A DNA stretch of 64,000 nucleotides, taken from assembly GCA_963724665.1 (NCBI GenBank), contig CAVRVH010000012.1, positions 1,178,001 through 1,242,000 of the forward strand, read 5' to 3'. Below are positions 8,410 to 17,971 of the stretch, piece after piece; within the stretch, counting starts at the first letter, position 1; every line of letters begins with the position of its first letter. The position numbers and the translations under genes are program-made. The DNA is from DASUPK01 sp963724665 (GTDB lineage: Bacteria > Actinomycetota > Thermoleophilia > Solirubrobacterales > 70-9). The notes below the pieces were generated by a model. The model did not search any database. It was given only the letters and a program-made list of their open reading frames with translations, and was not told where the DNA came from.

Positions 8410-9824
8410 TCCAAGCTCCGCTGGCTGCGCTGTCGCCCAACAGCGACTTCGTCACCGCCTGCTACATCGTCGCCTTCTCCCTGTTCATCTTCGGGATCCA
8501 GCAGGGGACGCACCCGCGCACCGCCCGTCGCGGCAACCTGATCGCCGCCGCCGGGATGCTCGTCGCGATCGCGGTCACGCTGTCGACGGACGTGATCGGC
8601 AATGGCGTCCTGATCCTGATCGGAATCCTGATCGGGACCGCGGTCGGCGTGGTCGCCTCCCTCCGAGTGCAGATGACCGACATGCCGCAGATGGTCGCGC
8701 TCTACAACGGCGTTGGCGGCGGCGCCGCGGCGCTGATCTCCTGGTCGGAGTTCCGGCACGTCTCGGCCGGAGGCTCGAGCATCCCGCTCGACATCTTCGT
8801 CCCGATCCTGTTCTCCACGGTGATCGGCTCGGTCTCCTTCTGGGGATCGAACATCGCCTTCGGCAAGCTCCAGGCGATCATCCCCAGCCGGCCCGTTCAG
8901 TTCCCCGGTCAGCAAATCGTCAACGGGCTGCTGGTGGCCGCGATCCTCGCCGGTTGCATCGTCCTGGGAATCGACCACGACTCCCCGTCGCAGGGTCTCT
9001 ACATCGGCGTCCTGATCGCGGCGGCAGTGCTCGGCAACCTCTTCGTGCTGCCGATCGGCGGGGCGGACATGCCCGTGGTGATCTCGCTGCTGAACGCCTT
9101 CACCGGCCTCGCGGCGGCCGCGGCGGGGTTCGCCCTGGACAACGTCGTCCTGATCGTCGCCGGCGCGCTGGTCGGGTCCTCGGGAACCATCCTCACCCTC
9201 GAGATGAGCCGGGCGATGAACCGCTCGATCTCCAACCTTCTGTTCTCCGGCTTCGGAGCCGTGACCGCGTCAGCGGGGGAGAGGGAGGAGCGCCCCGTCC
9301 ACTCGATCGGCCCCGAGGACGCCGCGATCAAGCTCGGCTACGCCGACTCCGTCGTCTTCGTCCCCGGCTACGGCATGGCGGTCGCGCAGGCCCAGCACGC
9401 GGTCAAGGAGCTCGCCAACGAGCTCGAGAAGCGGGGGGTCAACGTCAGCTACGCGATCCATCCGGTCGCGGGCCGGATGCCCGGGCACATGAACGTGCTG
9501 CTCGCCGAAGCGGACGTCCCCTACGAGCAGCTCAAGGAGATGGATGAGATCAATCCCGAGATGCCGCAGATGGACGTCGCCGTCGTGATCGGAGCGAACG
9601 ACGTCACCAACCCCGCCGCGAAGGACGATCCCAACTCGCCGATCGCCGGCATGCCGATCATCGAGGTCGACGAGGCCAAGGAGGTCATCGTCATCAAGCG
9701 CAGCCTCAGCCCCGGGTTCGCCGGGATCGACAACGACCTCTTCTACGAGGACAAGACGTCGATGCTCTTCAGCGACGCCAAGGGCGCGGCCTCTGACATC
9801 GCGGCTCAGCTCGAGAAGCTCTAA
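8406..9824 (+). CDS. pntB: NAD(P) transhydrogenase subunit beta
   Basis: A 472-residue beta subunit: the remaining membrane helices of domain II (residues 15-280) followed by the NADP(H)-binding domain III. The NADP motif region is VVFVPGYGMAVAQAQHAVKELA near residue 315. The family hallmarks HPVAGRMPGHMNVLLAEA and VVIGANDVTNPAA are present. The length is normal. It closes the pnt operon; the next gene is convergent and starts its stop codon seven bases downstream. Confidence 0.94.
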   Translation: MIQAPLAALSPNSDFVTACYIVAFSLFIFGIQQGTHPRTARRGNLIAAAGMLVAIAVTLSTDVIGNGVLILIGILIGTAVGVVASLRVQMTDMPQMVALYNGVGGGAAALISWSEFRHVSAGGSSIPLDIFVPILFSTVIGSVSFWGSNIAFGKLQAIIPSRPVQFPGQQIVNGLLVAAILAGCIVLGIDHDSPSQGLYIGVLIAAAVLGNLFVLPIGGADMPVVISLLNAFTGLAAAAAGFALDNVVLIVAGALVGSSGTILTLEMSRAMNRSISNLLFSGFGAVTASAGEREERPVHSIGPEDAAIKLGYADSVVFVPGYGMAVAQAQHAVKELANELEKRGVNVSYAIHPVAGRMPGHMNVLLAEADVPYEQLKEMDEINPEMPQMDVAVVIGANDVTNPAAKDDPNSPIAGMPIIEVDEAKEVIVIKRSLSPGFAGIDNDLFYEDKTSMLFSDAKGAASDIAAQLEKL

Positions 9825-9830
9825 GACGCC

Positions 9831-10067
9831 TCAGTCACCCTTGGGCCGCCGGAAGCGCGGTAGCGCCAGGCCGATGACGAAGCCGAGAACGCCCGCGAGC
9901 AGCAGGGCGAAGATCAGCGGGATGTTGGTGGTTGAGAAGAAGAACTTCACCTCCACCTTTTGGGTGTTCTGGAGGACGAAGATCGCACCGAGGACCAACG
10001 CGACGATCGTGATGTAGAACCTCGCGCCGCGCTGCTTCCCTGGCACAGTCGGCAGCTCGTCAGCCAC
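9831..10067 (-). CDS. LapA-domain (DUF1049-like) membrane protein
   Basis: A 78-residue protein with two membrane helices (about 19-38 and 48-68) separated by the typical QNTQKVEVKFFFSTTNIPL stretch of LapA/DUF1049 proteins, then a basic C-terminus (PRFRRPKGD). Its role is unknown; relatives are small envelope proteins. The start is a GTG preceded, six bases away, by TAGGGT (complement of 10074-10079), a clean leaderless promoter. Confidence 0.8.
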   Translation of the reverse strand: MADELPTVPGKQRGARFYITIVALVLGAIFVLQNTQKVEVKFFFSTTNIPLIFALLLAGVLGFVIGLALPRFRRPKGD

Positions 10068-10159
10068 GGCGCGACCCTAGCACGCGTCTCTGTGCAGATT
10101 GATGGGTCTCTCCTAACGTGCGCGCGCCTTCCGTCACGCGGCGCCACCTAACGTCGTCC

Positions 10160-11236
10160 GTGTGTGTTCGGACCAGATCCGGCCAGGGGACCGTCGAGTG
10201 GATTGCTCTGATCGCCCTCGTCTCGGTGGCTCTCGGTGCGCTTGCCTGGCTGGTCGGGCTGCGGCTGCCGGGGATGGCGCTCGCCCATGAGATCGGCGAG
10301 CGGATCATCTGCGCCGTCAAGCTGAGCTACGGCTGTCGCAGCGACCCGCTGCTCGCGAGCACCTACGGCGACCTGGCGAGCGAGGTTCGCGACGAGGCGC
10401 CCCGCATCGTCTACGAGCGCGGCATGTCGGCGCTGCCGGTCGACTTCCGACGTTGCCGGTCGCCGGCGTGCTCGGACGGGCCCGAGACCGGCCGCGTCAC
10501 TCACTCGCTCTCGGGCCAGCCCGTCACCGTCTTCACCCACGTGATCGACTGCCGCGACCCGGCTCGAGGCGAGGCCGCTGGATACGACTGCTCCGGCGAG
10601 CGCGCCGGGCGGATCTACATCCAGTACTGGACCTACTACGGGGACTCGGCCACCTCTCGCGCCCTCTACGGCTCGTCCGGCTACCACCGAGACGACTGGG
10701 AGGGCTATCAGGTGCGCATCAACCCGGACGGCACGGTCGACGCGCGCGCCAGCTCGCACAACGGCTTCAACGGCGCCGATGCTCCGGCGGCGGACTGGGC
10801 CTCCGACGCCTCCGGGAAGGTTCCCGGCGCCAGGGCGGTGAAGGATGCCGCCGAGGCGCTCGGGCTGCGGGGCGAGCGGGGCTGGACCCCCTCGCAGGGC
10901 CAGCTCTACGTCTCCGGGGGGAGCCACGCAGGTCACGCGACCGAGGGCTCATTGAGCCGCGAGCTCGCCGGGCTGATCGCGACTGAGCGGCTGGCGCTGA
11001 GCGGCGAGCGGGTGCGGGGGCCGCTCGGGCCGGCGGAGGAGCGACACCGGCAGGAGCTGCTGGCGAACCGATTGAGCACCTGGCTCTTCGGTCCGGATGC
11101 CAGGACGACTCCGCGCGGGAGCTTGAAGCTGATCCCGATCGAGAGCCTGGCCGGTCTGCCGTCGTATTCCTTCGCGATCAGCCCGCCCTGGCGGAAACGG
11201 GTTTATTCCGACCCGGAGTACGAAGGCACCGACTGA
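10160..11236 (+). CDS. Exported protein with short pilin-like leader
   Basis: The start at GTG 10160 is preferred to the in-frame GTG at 10118 because TAACGT (10149-10154) lies five bases upstream. The protein of about 358 residues then opens with MCVRTRSGQGTVEWIALIAL, a short basic leader and a helix resembling Flp/TadE-type class III signal sequences (a Q-G-T-x-E-W motif before the hydrophobic helix). The rest is extracellular, Cys-containing, with a YHRDDWEGYQVRINPDG segment near residue 190. I recognise no enzyme family. It could be a tight-adherence-type or surface protein processed by a prepilin peptidase. Confidence 0.65.
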   Translation: MCVRTRSGQGTVEWIALIALVSVALGALAWLVGLRLPGMALAHEIGERIICAVKLSYGCRSDPLLASTYGDLASEVRDEAPRIVYERGMSALPVDFRRCRSPACSDGPETGRVTHSLSGQPVTVFTHVIDCRDPARGEAAGYDCSGERAGRIYIQYWTYYGDSATSRALYGSSGYHRDDWEGYQVRINPDGTVDARASSHNGFNGADAPAADWASDASGKVPGARAVKDAAEALGLRGERGWTPSQGQLYVSGGSHAGHATEGSLSRELAGLIATERLALSGERVRGPLGPAEERHRQELLANRLSTWLFGPDARTTPRGSLKLIPIESLAGLPSYSFAISPPWRKRVYSDPEYEGTD

Positions 11237-11281
11237 GCTGTACCCGATTTTCATATGGACATTCGTTGAGATAGCGAGAGA

Positions 11282-12882
11282 ATGCTCAAGATGTCTTCGA
11301 CTCGCCGCTCGAGGGGGAGCGGGGCCCAGGCGCTTGCGCATTTAGGGCTCCTCCTCGCCGCCTGCTTTGCAGTCGCCCTGTTCTCCCTTGCGGTCCTCGG
11401 CGGCGACCGGGTTCAAGCACACCCGCCGAACCCGCCACACGGCGACGGCGTTCACCCGGGCGGCGGCAACGGCGGCCTCGACAACAGCGGACACGGCTTC
11501 CATCAAGACCCACCGCCGCCACCACCTCAGCCTGACCCCCCACCCCCTGAGCCGCCGCCTGCTGATCCACCTGCTGAACCGCCACCTGCTGACCTGCCGC
11601 CCGACAACGGACCGGTGGACACCGGAGCTGGACCGCAGCCTTCCAGCCCGACCCCAACCGCACTCAGCGGTGTCGCGGGCGTCACGGCCAGCGGACACGC
11701 CCCCCGGCGAGTCCAATGGTGGATCCGGTGCGAGCGTGATCGTGCCGCCCCACACGAACCCCGTCGCCAAGGTCGCCCATCACAAGGCCCACCCACCGAA
11801 GCCGGTCAAGGCGCCCCAGGCTGGACCGTTGCCCGTTATCGCTCCCGCCCCCGCCCCCACCGGCAACCCCAGGCGCTCGAGCCTGGCCGACAGGCTTCTC
11901 TCGCCGACCCAGATCGACCTCTCGGCCAAGAATCTTGCCGAGGGCGGGCTGCTCACCCTCTTGCTGATCGCGCTCCTCTACCTGCCGGTGACGATCTTCA
12001 ACAAGGCGACTGAGAAGAACCATGAGGTGATCAAGGGCTGGTTCGACGCGCCCGCGGGCCTGGCTCCTCTTCCTCTTCGGCTGGATTCCGTTCCGGCGCA
12101 ATCCTGCGGTCACGCTGACAGTCGGGGTGATCGCGAGCGCGGTGCTCTTCTCATTCATCGAACCCGGCTTCCCCCACGAGGACGGTGCCGTCCAGTATCT
12201 GATCGGGATGATCCTCGGCTTCGGGGTGGTCTCTTTCGTGTTCTTCGCCACCTGGCGCCTGGTGATCCGTCGGCTGGAGCCCGAGGGCACGGGTGAATGG
12301 AAGATCTTCCCTCCGTTCATCCTGCTGGCGGCGTTCCTGGTCGTCATGGCGCGGCTGGCTCACTTCCTTCCTGGTGTCGTGCTCGGGACTGTCGCCGAGT
12401 ACGTGCCCTCCAAGAAACTCAGCACCCGCACCGCCGGGATCCGGGTGGCGATCACGTACGCGGTGCTGATGGTGCTCGGGCTAGCCGCCTGGTTCGCCTG
12501 GATTCCGGTGGAGCACGCCGCCTCGGAGGAGGGCGCGAGCAACCTGACCCTGATCCTCGACTCGGCACTTGCCATCACCTTCGTCTCGAGCCTTGAGTCG
12601 GTGGCGTTCGGCCTGATCCCGATGAGGTTCCTTGACGGGAACGAACTGTTCGAGTGGCGCAAGGGGCTCTGGGCGGGTATGTGGGGGGCGGCTCTGCTCT
12701 GGTTCTCGATCGTGATCCTGAACCCGGCGCTGAGCACCTACGGACACGTGAGCGGGTCCGGCAGGATCTGGTTCGCCCTGCTCTTCTCCTCCCTGATGGT
12801 GATCTCGCTTAGCACGTGGGGCTTCTTCCGCGTCCGCGATGCGCGCCTCGCGCGCGAGACAGCGGGCAGCTCCTCCGCCTAG
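11282..12882 (+). CDS. FGLLP-motif-type polytopic membrane protein, two frameshifts
   Basis: One gene read in three frames. An N-terminal signal or membrane helix (residues 18-40) is followed by a long Pro-rich, His-containing extracellular stretch. After a shift near 11690 comes a membrane-entry segment (SAKNLAEGGLLTLLLIALLYLPVTIFN). After a second shift near 12055 there is a polytopic C-terminal domain of about seven helices containing VAFGLIPMRFLDG. That wording matches proteins annotated as FGLLP-motif membrane proteins in related actinobacteria; their function is unknown. Restoring a single base near 12055 recovers continuity, which suggests sequencing indels. It is convergent with the SDR gene, two bases apart. 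Confidence 0.7.
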
Positions 12883-12884
12883 GC

Positions 12885-13652
12885 CTAGCGGGGCGGCATC
12901 CGGAGGGCGCCGTCCAGGCGGATCGCCTCTCCGTTCAGCATCGTGTTGGTGACGATCTCGCAGGCGAGGTGCCCGTACTCCTCGGGCCGGCCCAGCCGCG
13001 ACGGGAAGGGGATGCCGGCCCCGAGCGCCTGACGCTGCTCCTCGGGGAGCGCCGCTAGCAGCGGGGTGTCGAATAGCCCCGGCGCGATCGTGTTGACGCG
13101 GATCCCGCGGCCGGCCATGTCGCGTGCCGCCGGGAGCGTCAGCCCGACGACGCCGCCCTTGGAGGCCGAATAGGCAACCTGGCCGATCTGGCCGTCCCAG
13201 GCGGCGATCGAGGCGGTGTTGACGCAGACCCCCCGCTCACCCTCCTCATCGGGATCGTTGTCCGACATGGCCGCGCAGGCGAGCCGCAGCACGTTGAAGG
13301 TGCCGATCAGGTTGACCTTGATCACGTTGTGGAAGATCTCGAGGTCGTGTGGGCCCTGCTTCGAGGCGGTGCGCTGAGCCCAGCCGATGCCGGCGCAGCA
13401 GACCGAGATCCGCAGCCCGCCGGGCGCGTCGGCCGCCGCGTCGACCGCCGCCTGCACGGGCTCGGGCTCCATCACGTTCGTCTCCATGAAGGCCGCGTTC
13501 TCGCCCAGCTCCGAGGCGAGCGCCTCGCCCTTCTCGGCGTTCAGGTCGGCGATCACGACCGAGGCGCCGCGCTCGTGCAGGGCACGTGCGGTGGCGGCGC
13601 CGAGGCCCGAAGCCCCGCCGGCGACCAGCGCGCTTGCCCCCTCGATCTTCAT
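12885..13652 (-). CDS. SDR-family NAD(P)-dependent dehydrogenase
   Basis: A classical short-chain dehydrogenase of 255 residues from the ATG at 13650-13652; the much longer open frame upstream is antisense to egtB and rejected. Motifs are the cofactor loop GGASGLG near residue 12, a modified NNAG (CCAGIG) near 90, Ser in VNTASIAAWDG, and the catalytic YSASK near 170. The composition resembles type-2 3-hydroxyacyl-CoA dehydrogenases (HSD10-like), so a fatty-acid or branched-chain role is plausible. It is divergent from egtB. Confidence 0.85.
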   Translation of the reverse strand: MKIEGASALVAGGASGLGAATARALHERGASVVIADLNAEKGEALASELGENAAFMETNVMEPEPVQAAVDAAADAPGGLRISVCCAGIGWAQRTASKQGPHDLEIFHNVIKVNLIGTFNVLRLACAAMSDNDPDEEGERGVCVNTASIAAWDGQIGQVAYSASKGGVVGLTLPAARDMAGRGIRVNTIAPGLFDTPLLAALPEEQRQALGAGIPFPSRLGRPEEYGHLACEIVTNTMLNGEAIRLDGALRMPPR

Positions 13653-13740
13653 CGCGCGCGGCAGCTTATTGGCTCGGTCTGGTGGGGGCTTGGCGGTCGG
13701 TACTCTTGACAAATCTCGGAGGTTGTCGCACCTAGAGAGG

Positions 13741-14949
13741 GTGGTCTTCGTCCCGCTTCCGACCGCAAGGCCGAGCTGGCCGGGCGACTGGAGGAGGCAC
13801 GCCGGCACACCCTCAAGCTGATCGAGCCGCTCTCCCACGAGCAGCTCAATCGCGTCTACGACCCGATCCTCAGCCCGCTGATCTGGGATCTCGGGCACAT
13901 CGCCAACTTCGAGGAGCTCTGGCTCGTCCAGCGGATCGGCGGCCGTGAGCCGATGCGGGGCGATCTGGGCGATTTCTACGACGCGATCGAGCAGCCGCGG
14001 AAGATCCGCGGCGAGCTGCCGATCCTGCGGGCAGACGAGGTTCGTCCCTACATGGACGGGGTCCGCGAGCGCACCCTGGAGGTGCTCTCGGAGATCGAGC
14101 TGGACCCCGAGGATCCCCTGCTCGACGACGGATTCGTCTACGAGATGCTGCTCGCCCACGAGTACCAGCACAACGAGACCATGCTGCAGCTCCTGCAGAT
14201 GGTCGAGTCCTACGAGCCGGTCGAGGTCGATGGTGCGGCCGCCGCCGAGCCGGTCGCGGACGGGCCGGACATGGTTCGTGTGGAGGGCGGGACCCACGAG
14301 ATCGGGGCCGGGGAGGCCGGCTTTGCGTACGACAACGAGCGCCCCCGGCACCGGGTCGAGATCGCACCCTTCCTGATCGACCGGACCCCGGTCACCAACG
14401 GCGCCTACATGGCCTTCATGGAGGAGGCTGGAGGAGAGCCGCCGATGTACTGGGAGCGGGACGGGGAGGGAGGCTGGGTCCGGACCGCGATGGGGAGGAC
14501 CGAGGCAGTCGACCCGAGCCTGCCCGTGATCCATGTCGTCGTGGGAGGACGCCGACGCCTTCGCTCGCTGGGCCGGCAAGCGGCTGCCGTCCGAGCCGGA
14601 GTGGGAGGTCGCCGCCGCCGGGGCCAGTCGCGACCGCGCCAACCTGGACGAGCTCTCATTCGGCTGCGCTCCAGCCGGCGCCTATTCGGACTCGAGCGCC
14701 GATTGTGGGGCGGTCCAGATGCTCGGCGACGTCTGGGAATGGACGAGCTCGGACTTCACCGCCTATCCCGGCTTCGCAGCGTTCCCCTACCCGGAGTACT
14801 CCGAGGTCTTCCTCGGCGACACCTACAAGGTCCTCCGTGGCGGGGCGTGGGCGACGCGTCGCGACGTGATCCGCACCAGCTTCCGGAACTGGGATCTGCC
14901 GATTCGCCGCCAGATCTTCGCGGGCATCCGCTGTGCCCGTAACGACTGA
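13741..14949 (+). CDS. egtB: Ergothioneine biosynthesis iron(II) sulfoxide synthase, frameshifted
   Basis: EgtB joins trimethylhistidine to gamma-glutamylcysteine or cysteine using non-haem iron and oxygen. The DinB-like N-terminal domain shows the iron-ligand segments DLGHIANFEELWL and LLAHEYQHNETMLQL. The FGE-sulfatase-like C-terminal domain shows GKRLPSEPEWEVAA and GDVWEWTSSDF, ending in FAGIRCARND. A one-base insertion near 14537 splits the two halves (expected HVSWEDADAF). No ATG, GTG or TTG exists in the N-terminal frame, so a further indel near the start is likely. GTG 13741 with AGAGAGG just upstream is my best start. It overlaps egtD. Confidence 0.85.
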
Positions 14950-15991
14950 TCCGAACGCGAGACGAGCACGAAGAATCCAAGAACCCGACCCCGCCATCTC
15001 TCCCGCCGACACGACAACCGACCGCATCACCGTGCAGGTCAACCTGCCCCCGGGCGGGCCGCTCTCCGGCATGGCGGCCGACGTCCGCGCCGGGCTCTCC
15101 AGTCCCTTCAAGGAGCTCTCTCCGCGCTACTTCTACGACGAGCGCGGCTCCGAGCTCTTCGAGCAGATCACCGAGCTCGAGGAGTACTACCCGACCCGCT
15201 GCGAGCGCGAGATCCTCGAGACCCGCTCCGCCGATATCTGCGAGGCCGCCAATCGCCCGGCCAGCCTGATCGAGCTCGGCTCCGGCTCGGCGCGCAAGAC
15301 CCAGGTGCTGCTCGATGCGATGAGAGAGGTCGGCTGCCTGGAGACCTACTGCCCGGTCGACATCTCCGAGGAGATCACCCGCGAAACCGCGGAGCGCATC
15401 GCCGCCGAGTACGAGGGCATCAAGGTGCGCGGCCTGGTCTGTGACTTCGAGTTCGATCTCGAGCGGGTCCCGGTGGGAGGCCCCAGGGTGATCGCCCTGC
15501 TCGGGGGGACGGTCGGCAACTTCGTCCCGCACCAGCGCGCCGGCTTCCTGCGCCGGATCGCCAATCTGCTCGACCCGGACGATCGCTTTCTGCTCGGCAC
15601 GGACCTGGTCAAGGACCCGGCCGTCCTCGAGGCCGCCTACAACGACTCGAAGGGCGTCACTGCCGAGTTCAACAAGAACGTCCTCTCGGTCCTCAACCGA
15701 GAGCTCAAGGCTGACTTCGACGTCGACTCCTTCGAGCACGTCGCCCGCTGGGACCCGGAGAACCTCTGGGTCGACATTCGGCTGCGCTCGCAGGCGAACC
15801 AGGTGGTCGACGTGTCGGCGCTCGACATGCAGGTCCCGTTCGACGCCGGCGAGGAGATGCGCACCGAGATCTCCACGAAGTTCCTTCGCCCGGGGCTCGA
15901 GGGCATTTACGCGGAGGCCGGCCTCGAGCTCACCGATTGGTGGACGGACTCCGAGGGCCTCTACGCGCTCTCGCTCGCGCGCGCTGTCTAG
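14933..15991 (+). CDS. egtD: L-histidine N-alpha-methyltransferase
   Basis: EgtD trimethylates histidine to hercynine with S-adenosylmethionine, the first step of ergothioneine synthesis. It has 352 residues. Signatures are SPRYFYDERGSELFEQITELEEYYPTR in part, the SAM-binding IELGSGSARKTQVLLD near residue 108, and the LGGTVGNF segment. The GTG start at 14933 overlaps egtB by 17 bases, giving an egtB-egtD operon. The glutamate-cysteine ligase (egtA), amidohydrolase (egtC) and lyase (egtE) genes are not adjacent. Confidence 0.93.
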   Translation: MPVTTDPNARRARRIQEPDPAISPADTTTDRITVQVNLPPGGPLSGMAADVRAGLSSPFKELSPRYFYDERGSELFEQITELEEYYPTRCEREILETRSADICEAANRPASLIELGSGSARKTQVLLDAMREVGCLETYCPVDISEEITRETAERIAAEYEGIKVRGLVCDFEFDLERVPVGGPRVIALLGGTVGNFVPHQRAGFLRRIANLLDPDDRFLLGTDLVKDPAVLEAAYNDSKGVTAEFNKNVLSVLNRELKADFDVDSFEHVARWDPENLWVDIRLRSQANQVVDVSALDMQVPFDAGEEMRTEISTKFLRPGLEGIYAEAGLELTDWWTDSEGLYALSLARAV

Positions 15992-15995
15992 TTCG

Positions 15996-17403
15996 CTACT
16001 TCAGGAACTGCCCGTGGAAGCCGTACGGGATGTGGTGCGGGGTTTCGGCCCGAGCCAGCTCGCTCAGGTCGGCGGCGTCGAGGACGAGCATGAACGAGCC
16101 GCCCGACCGGGCGTCGAAGACCACCGAGAGCAGCACGCCGGCGTCCTCGGCGGTGGAGTCCGGCTCGCCACGAAGACCGGCTCGCCCGGGCTGCAGCCGT
16201 CCTCGCCCCAGGAGATGGTAGTGCGGTCCTCCGTATCGACCTTGACGATCCGGTCGAGCCATCCGGACTCAGCATCGACTCCCCAGGCGTAGCGGTAGGG
16301 CCGCTCGTTGTTGCGCCCATAGTTGATCCGCGGCAGCTCCAGACCCTCGGAGAGCTGCTCACTGGTCACCTTCCGGGAGGCGAGATCGATCCTGAAGCGG
16401 CGCATCTCGGCTCGATCGGCCGGCTTGCCCTCCCGCAGTCGATCGAGGTAGAGGTCCTCGACGATCTGGGCGTTGCCATAGGTGCACGCATCCACGACCA
16501 CCGCGCCGTTCTCCTCATACGCGTTGACGTGGTGGAAGCAGAAGAACGGGTCTGTCTCGAACGGCCCGGTGGCCTCACCGCTGTCGCGATCGATCAGGGT
16601 GAACCTTGTTCCCCGCTCGGGCTTCCAGCGGTAGTTCTCGATGTAGGGGCGCCCGGAGAGGGGAATGCTGATCGGGTTGACGACCAGCGGGAACTCCGCG
16701 AGCACGAGCCAGCGCTCCGTCAGGCCGAACGAGTGCATGTATGCGGGTTCCTTGACGGGCAGGCTGCCGACCACCTCGGGCCTCTCGGCGCTCGGAGCCA
16801 GGTGGAAGAAGCGATAGGAGTTCCGCGCCCCGATCTTGGCGGCGTAGTTGAGCATCCCGCCACTGGCGCGATCGAGATGCGGGTGCGCCGTGGTGAGCAT
16901 GCCTGGCGGCTTGTACGCGACACCGACGGTCTCCAGCGTCTCGCCGTCGAACTCGACCGGGATCGGGGTCTCGGTCATCGTGATGTAGCGCTCACCGAGC
17001 TTCACCAGGTTGACGTTCGCGTTGTCGGTGAGCTTGGGGGAGAACATCGAAACGACTCTGGCGAACAGCGACCGGCAGGGATCGGTGGCGAACTCCGAGT
17101 AGACGATCTCGCCCTTCTCCTGCGCCGCGCGATACGCCCTGGTCTCGAGGAAGCGATTCGCGTAGGAGACCTCGCCGCCGGAGATGCCGAAGCGGTGCAG
17201 CATCGCGAAGCCGTCGAACCAGTGGCGCATGGTCTGCTCGCCCACCTCCCACTTGGCCGGTCCGGTGCGGACCAGCGAGCCCTGAAGCCAGTCAGGGAGC
17301 CGCCCCTCAGCGGCAGCCGGTCGACCCGGGTCTCGCGGTCGAGGGAGTCGAACCCAGCGGTCAAATCCTGCTTCGTGGTGGCGTGCTCCGCGACCTGGCT
17401 CAT
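15996..17403 (-). CDS. Carotenoid cleavage oxygenase (RPE65 family), two frameshifts
   Basis: A non-haem iron dioxygenase that cleaves carotenoid or stilbene double bonds. The four iron histidines are visible in TTAHPHLD, AYMHSFGLTE, CFHHVNAYEE and the C-terminal PYGFHGQFL. A missing C near 17300 separates the start (MSQVAEHATTKQDL) from the core (RLPDWLQGSLVRTGPAKWE). A second one-base loss near 16165 separates the core from the last 55 residues. The ATG at 17401-17403 has a good SD (AGGAGG). The gene is divergent from a PadR regulator with an inverted repeat between them, so PadR control is likely. Confidence 0.84.
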
Positions 17404-17429
17404 GGTTCCTCCTGAATAGTTCAGATCTG

Positions 17430-17450
17430 TACGATGCGCACTGTATCGTA
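17430..17450. promoter_or_regulatory. Inverted repeat, candidate PadR operator
   Basis: TACGAT and ATCGTA, six-base arms separated by nine bases, sit in the 58-base gap between the divergent carotenoid oxygenase and PadR genes. The right arm touches the TATCCT box (17449-17454) that lies seven bases before the PadR start. A bound dimer there would cover the PadR promoter and the oxygenase leader. Confidence 0.55.
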
Positions 17451-17461
17451 TCCTGACGCGA

Positions 17462-17971
17462 ATGTCAGAGACCCGCCTCACCCCGACGTCCTACGTCGTC
17501 CTCGGCCTGATCGAGCAGATGCAGCCGGCGTCGCCCTATGACCTGAAACGGGCAGTCGCGCTCGGCGTGGGCCAGTTCTGGTCGCTGCCGCACACCCAGC
17601 TCTACGCGGAGTGCGGCCGGCTCGCCGAGGCCGGCTTGCTCTCGGAACGCCGTGAGGAGGACGGGCGCCGCAGGCGCATCTACCGGCTGACCAAGGCAGG
17701 CGAGGATGCGCTCGAGCGGTGGCGCTCCGAGCCCACGAGCGATCTATACGAGCTCCGGGACGCCGGCTTGCTGAAGCTCTTCTTCGGAGCGGATCCGCGA
17801 AAGCTCGCGCCGCAGCAGCTCGAGGCGCACCAGGAGAGGCTGCGGGAGTACGAGACACAGCTCGATCAATGCCTGGCGATGAAGGCTCCCGAGGGCGTCA
17901 TCCACGCGATCGAGGCCGGCGTCGGCCACGAGCGGGAGTACGTCAGGTTCTGGAAGCGCCTAGGGGGCTAG
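17462..17971 (+). CDS. PadR-family transcriptional regulator
   Basis: A 169-residue PadR protein. The winged HTH spans residues 8-85 (SYVVLGLIEQMQPASPYDLKRAV and the YRLTKAGEDALERW wing). The Vir-C-like C-terminal helical dimerisation domain contains LLKLFFGAD and a long helix QLEAHQERLREYETQLDQC. It is probably an autorepressor and repressor of the divergent carotenoid oxygenase. The start lies seven bases after TATCCT, so the mRNA is probably leaderless. The 3' end overlaps the convergent LLM gene by 12 bases. Confidence 0.87.
   Translation: MSETRLTPTSYVVLGLIEQMQPASPYDLKRAVALGVGQFWSLPHTQLYAECGRLAEAGLLSERREEDGRRRRIYRLTKAGEDALERWRSEPTSDLYELRDAGLLKLFFGADPRKLAPQQLEAHQERLREYETQLDQCLAMKAPEGVIHAIEAGVGHEREYVRFWKRLGG

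Noticed and set aside
13706..13734. TTGACA as promoter of egtB
   Set aside because: No acceptable -10 element is found 16-19 bases downstream; left unannotated.
12885..14642. SDR gene extended to 585 codons
   Set aside because: The extension is antisense to egtB. The SDR fold begins at the ATG at 13652, which gives the normal length.
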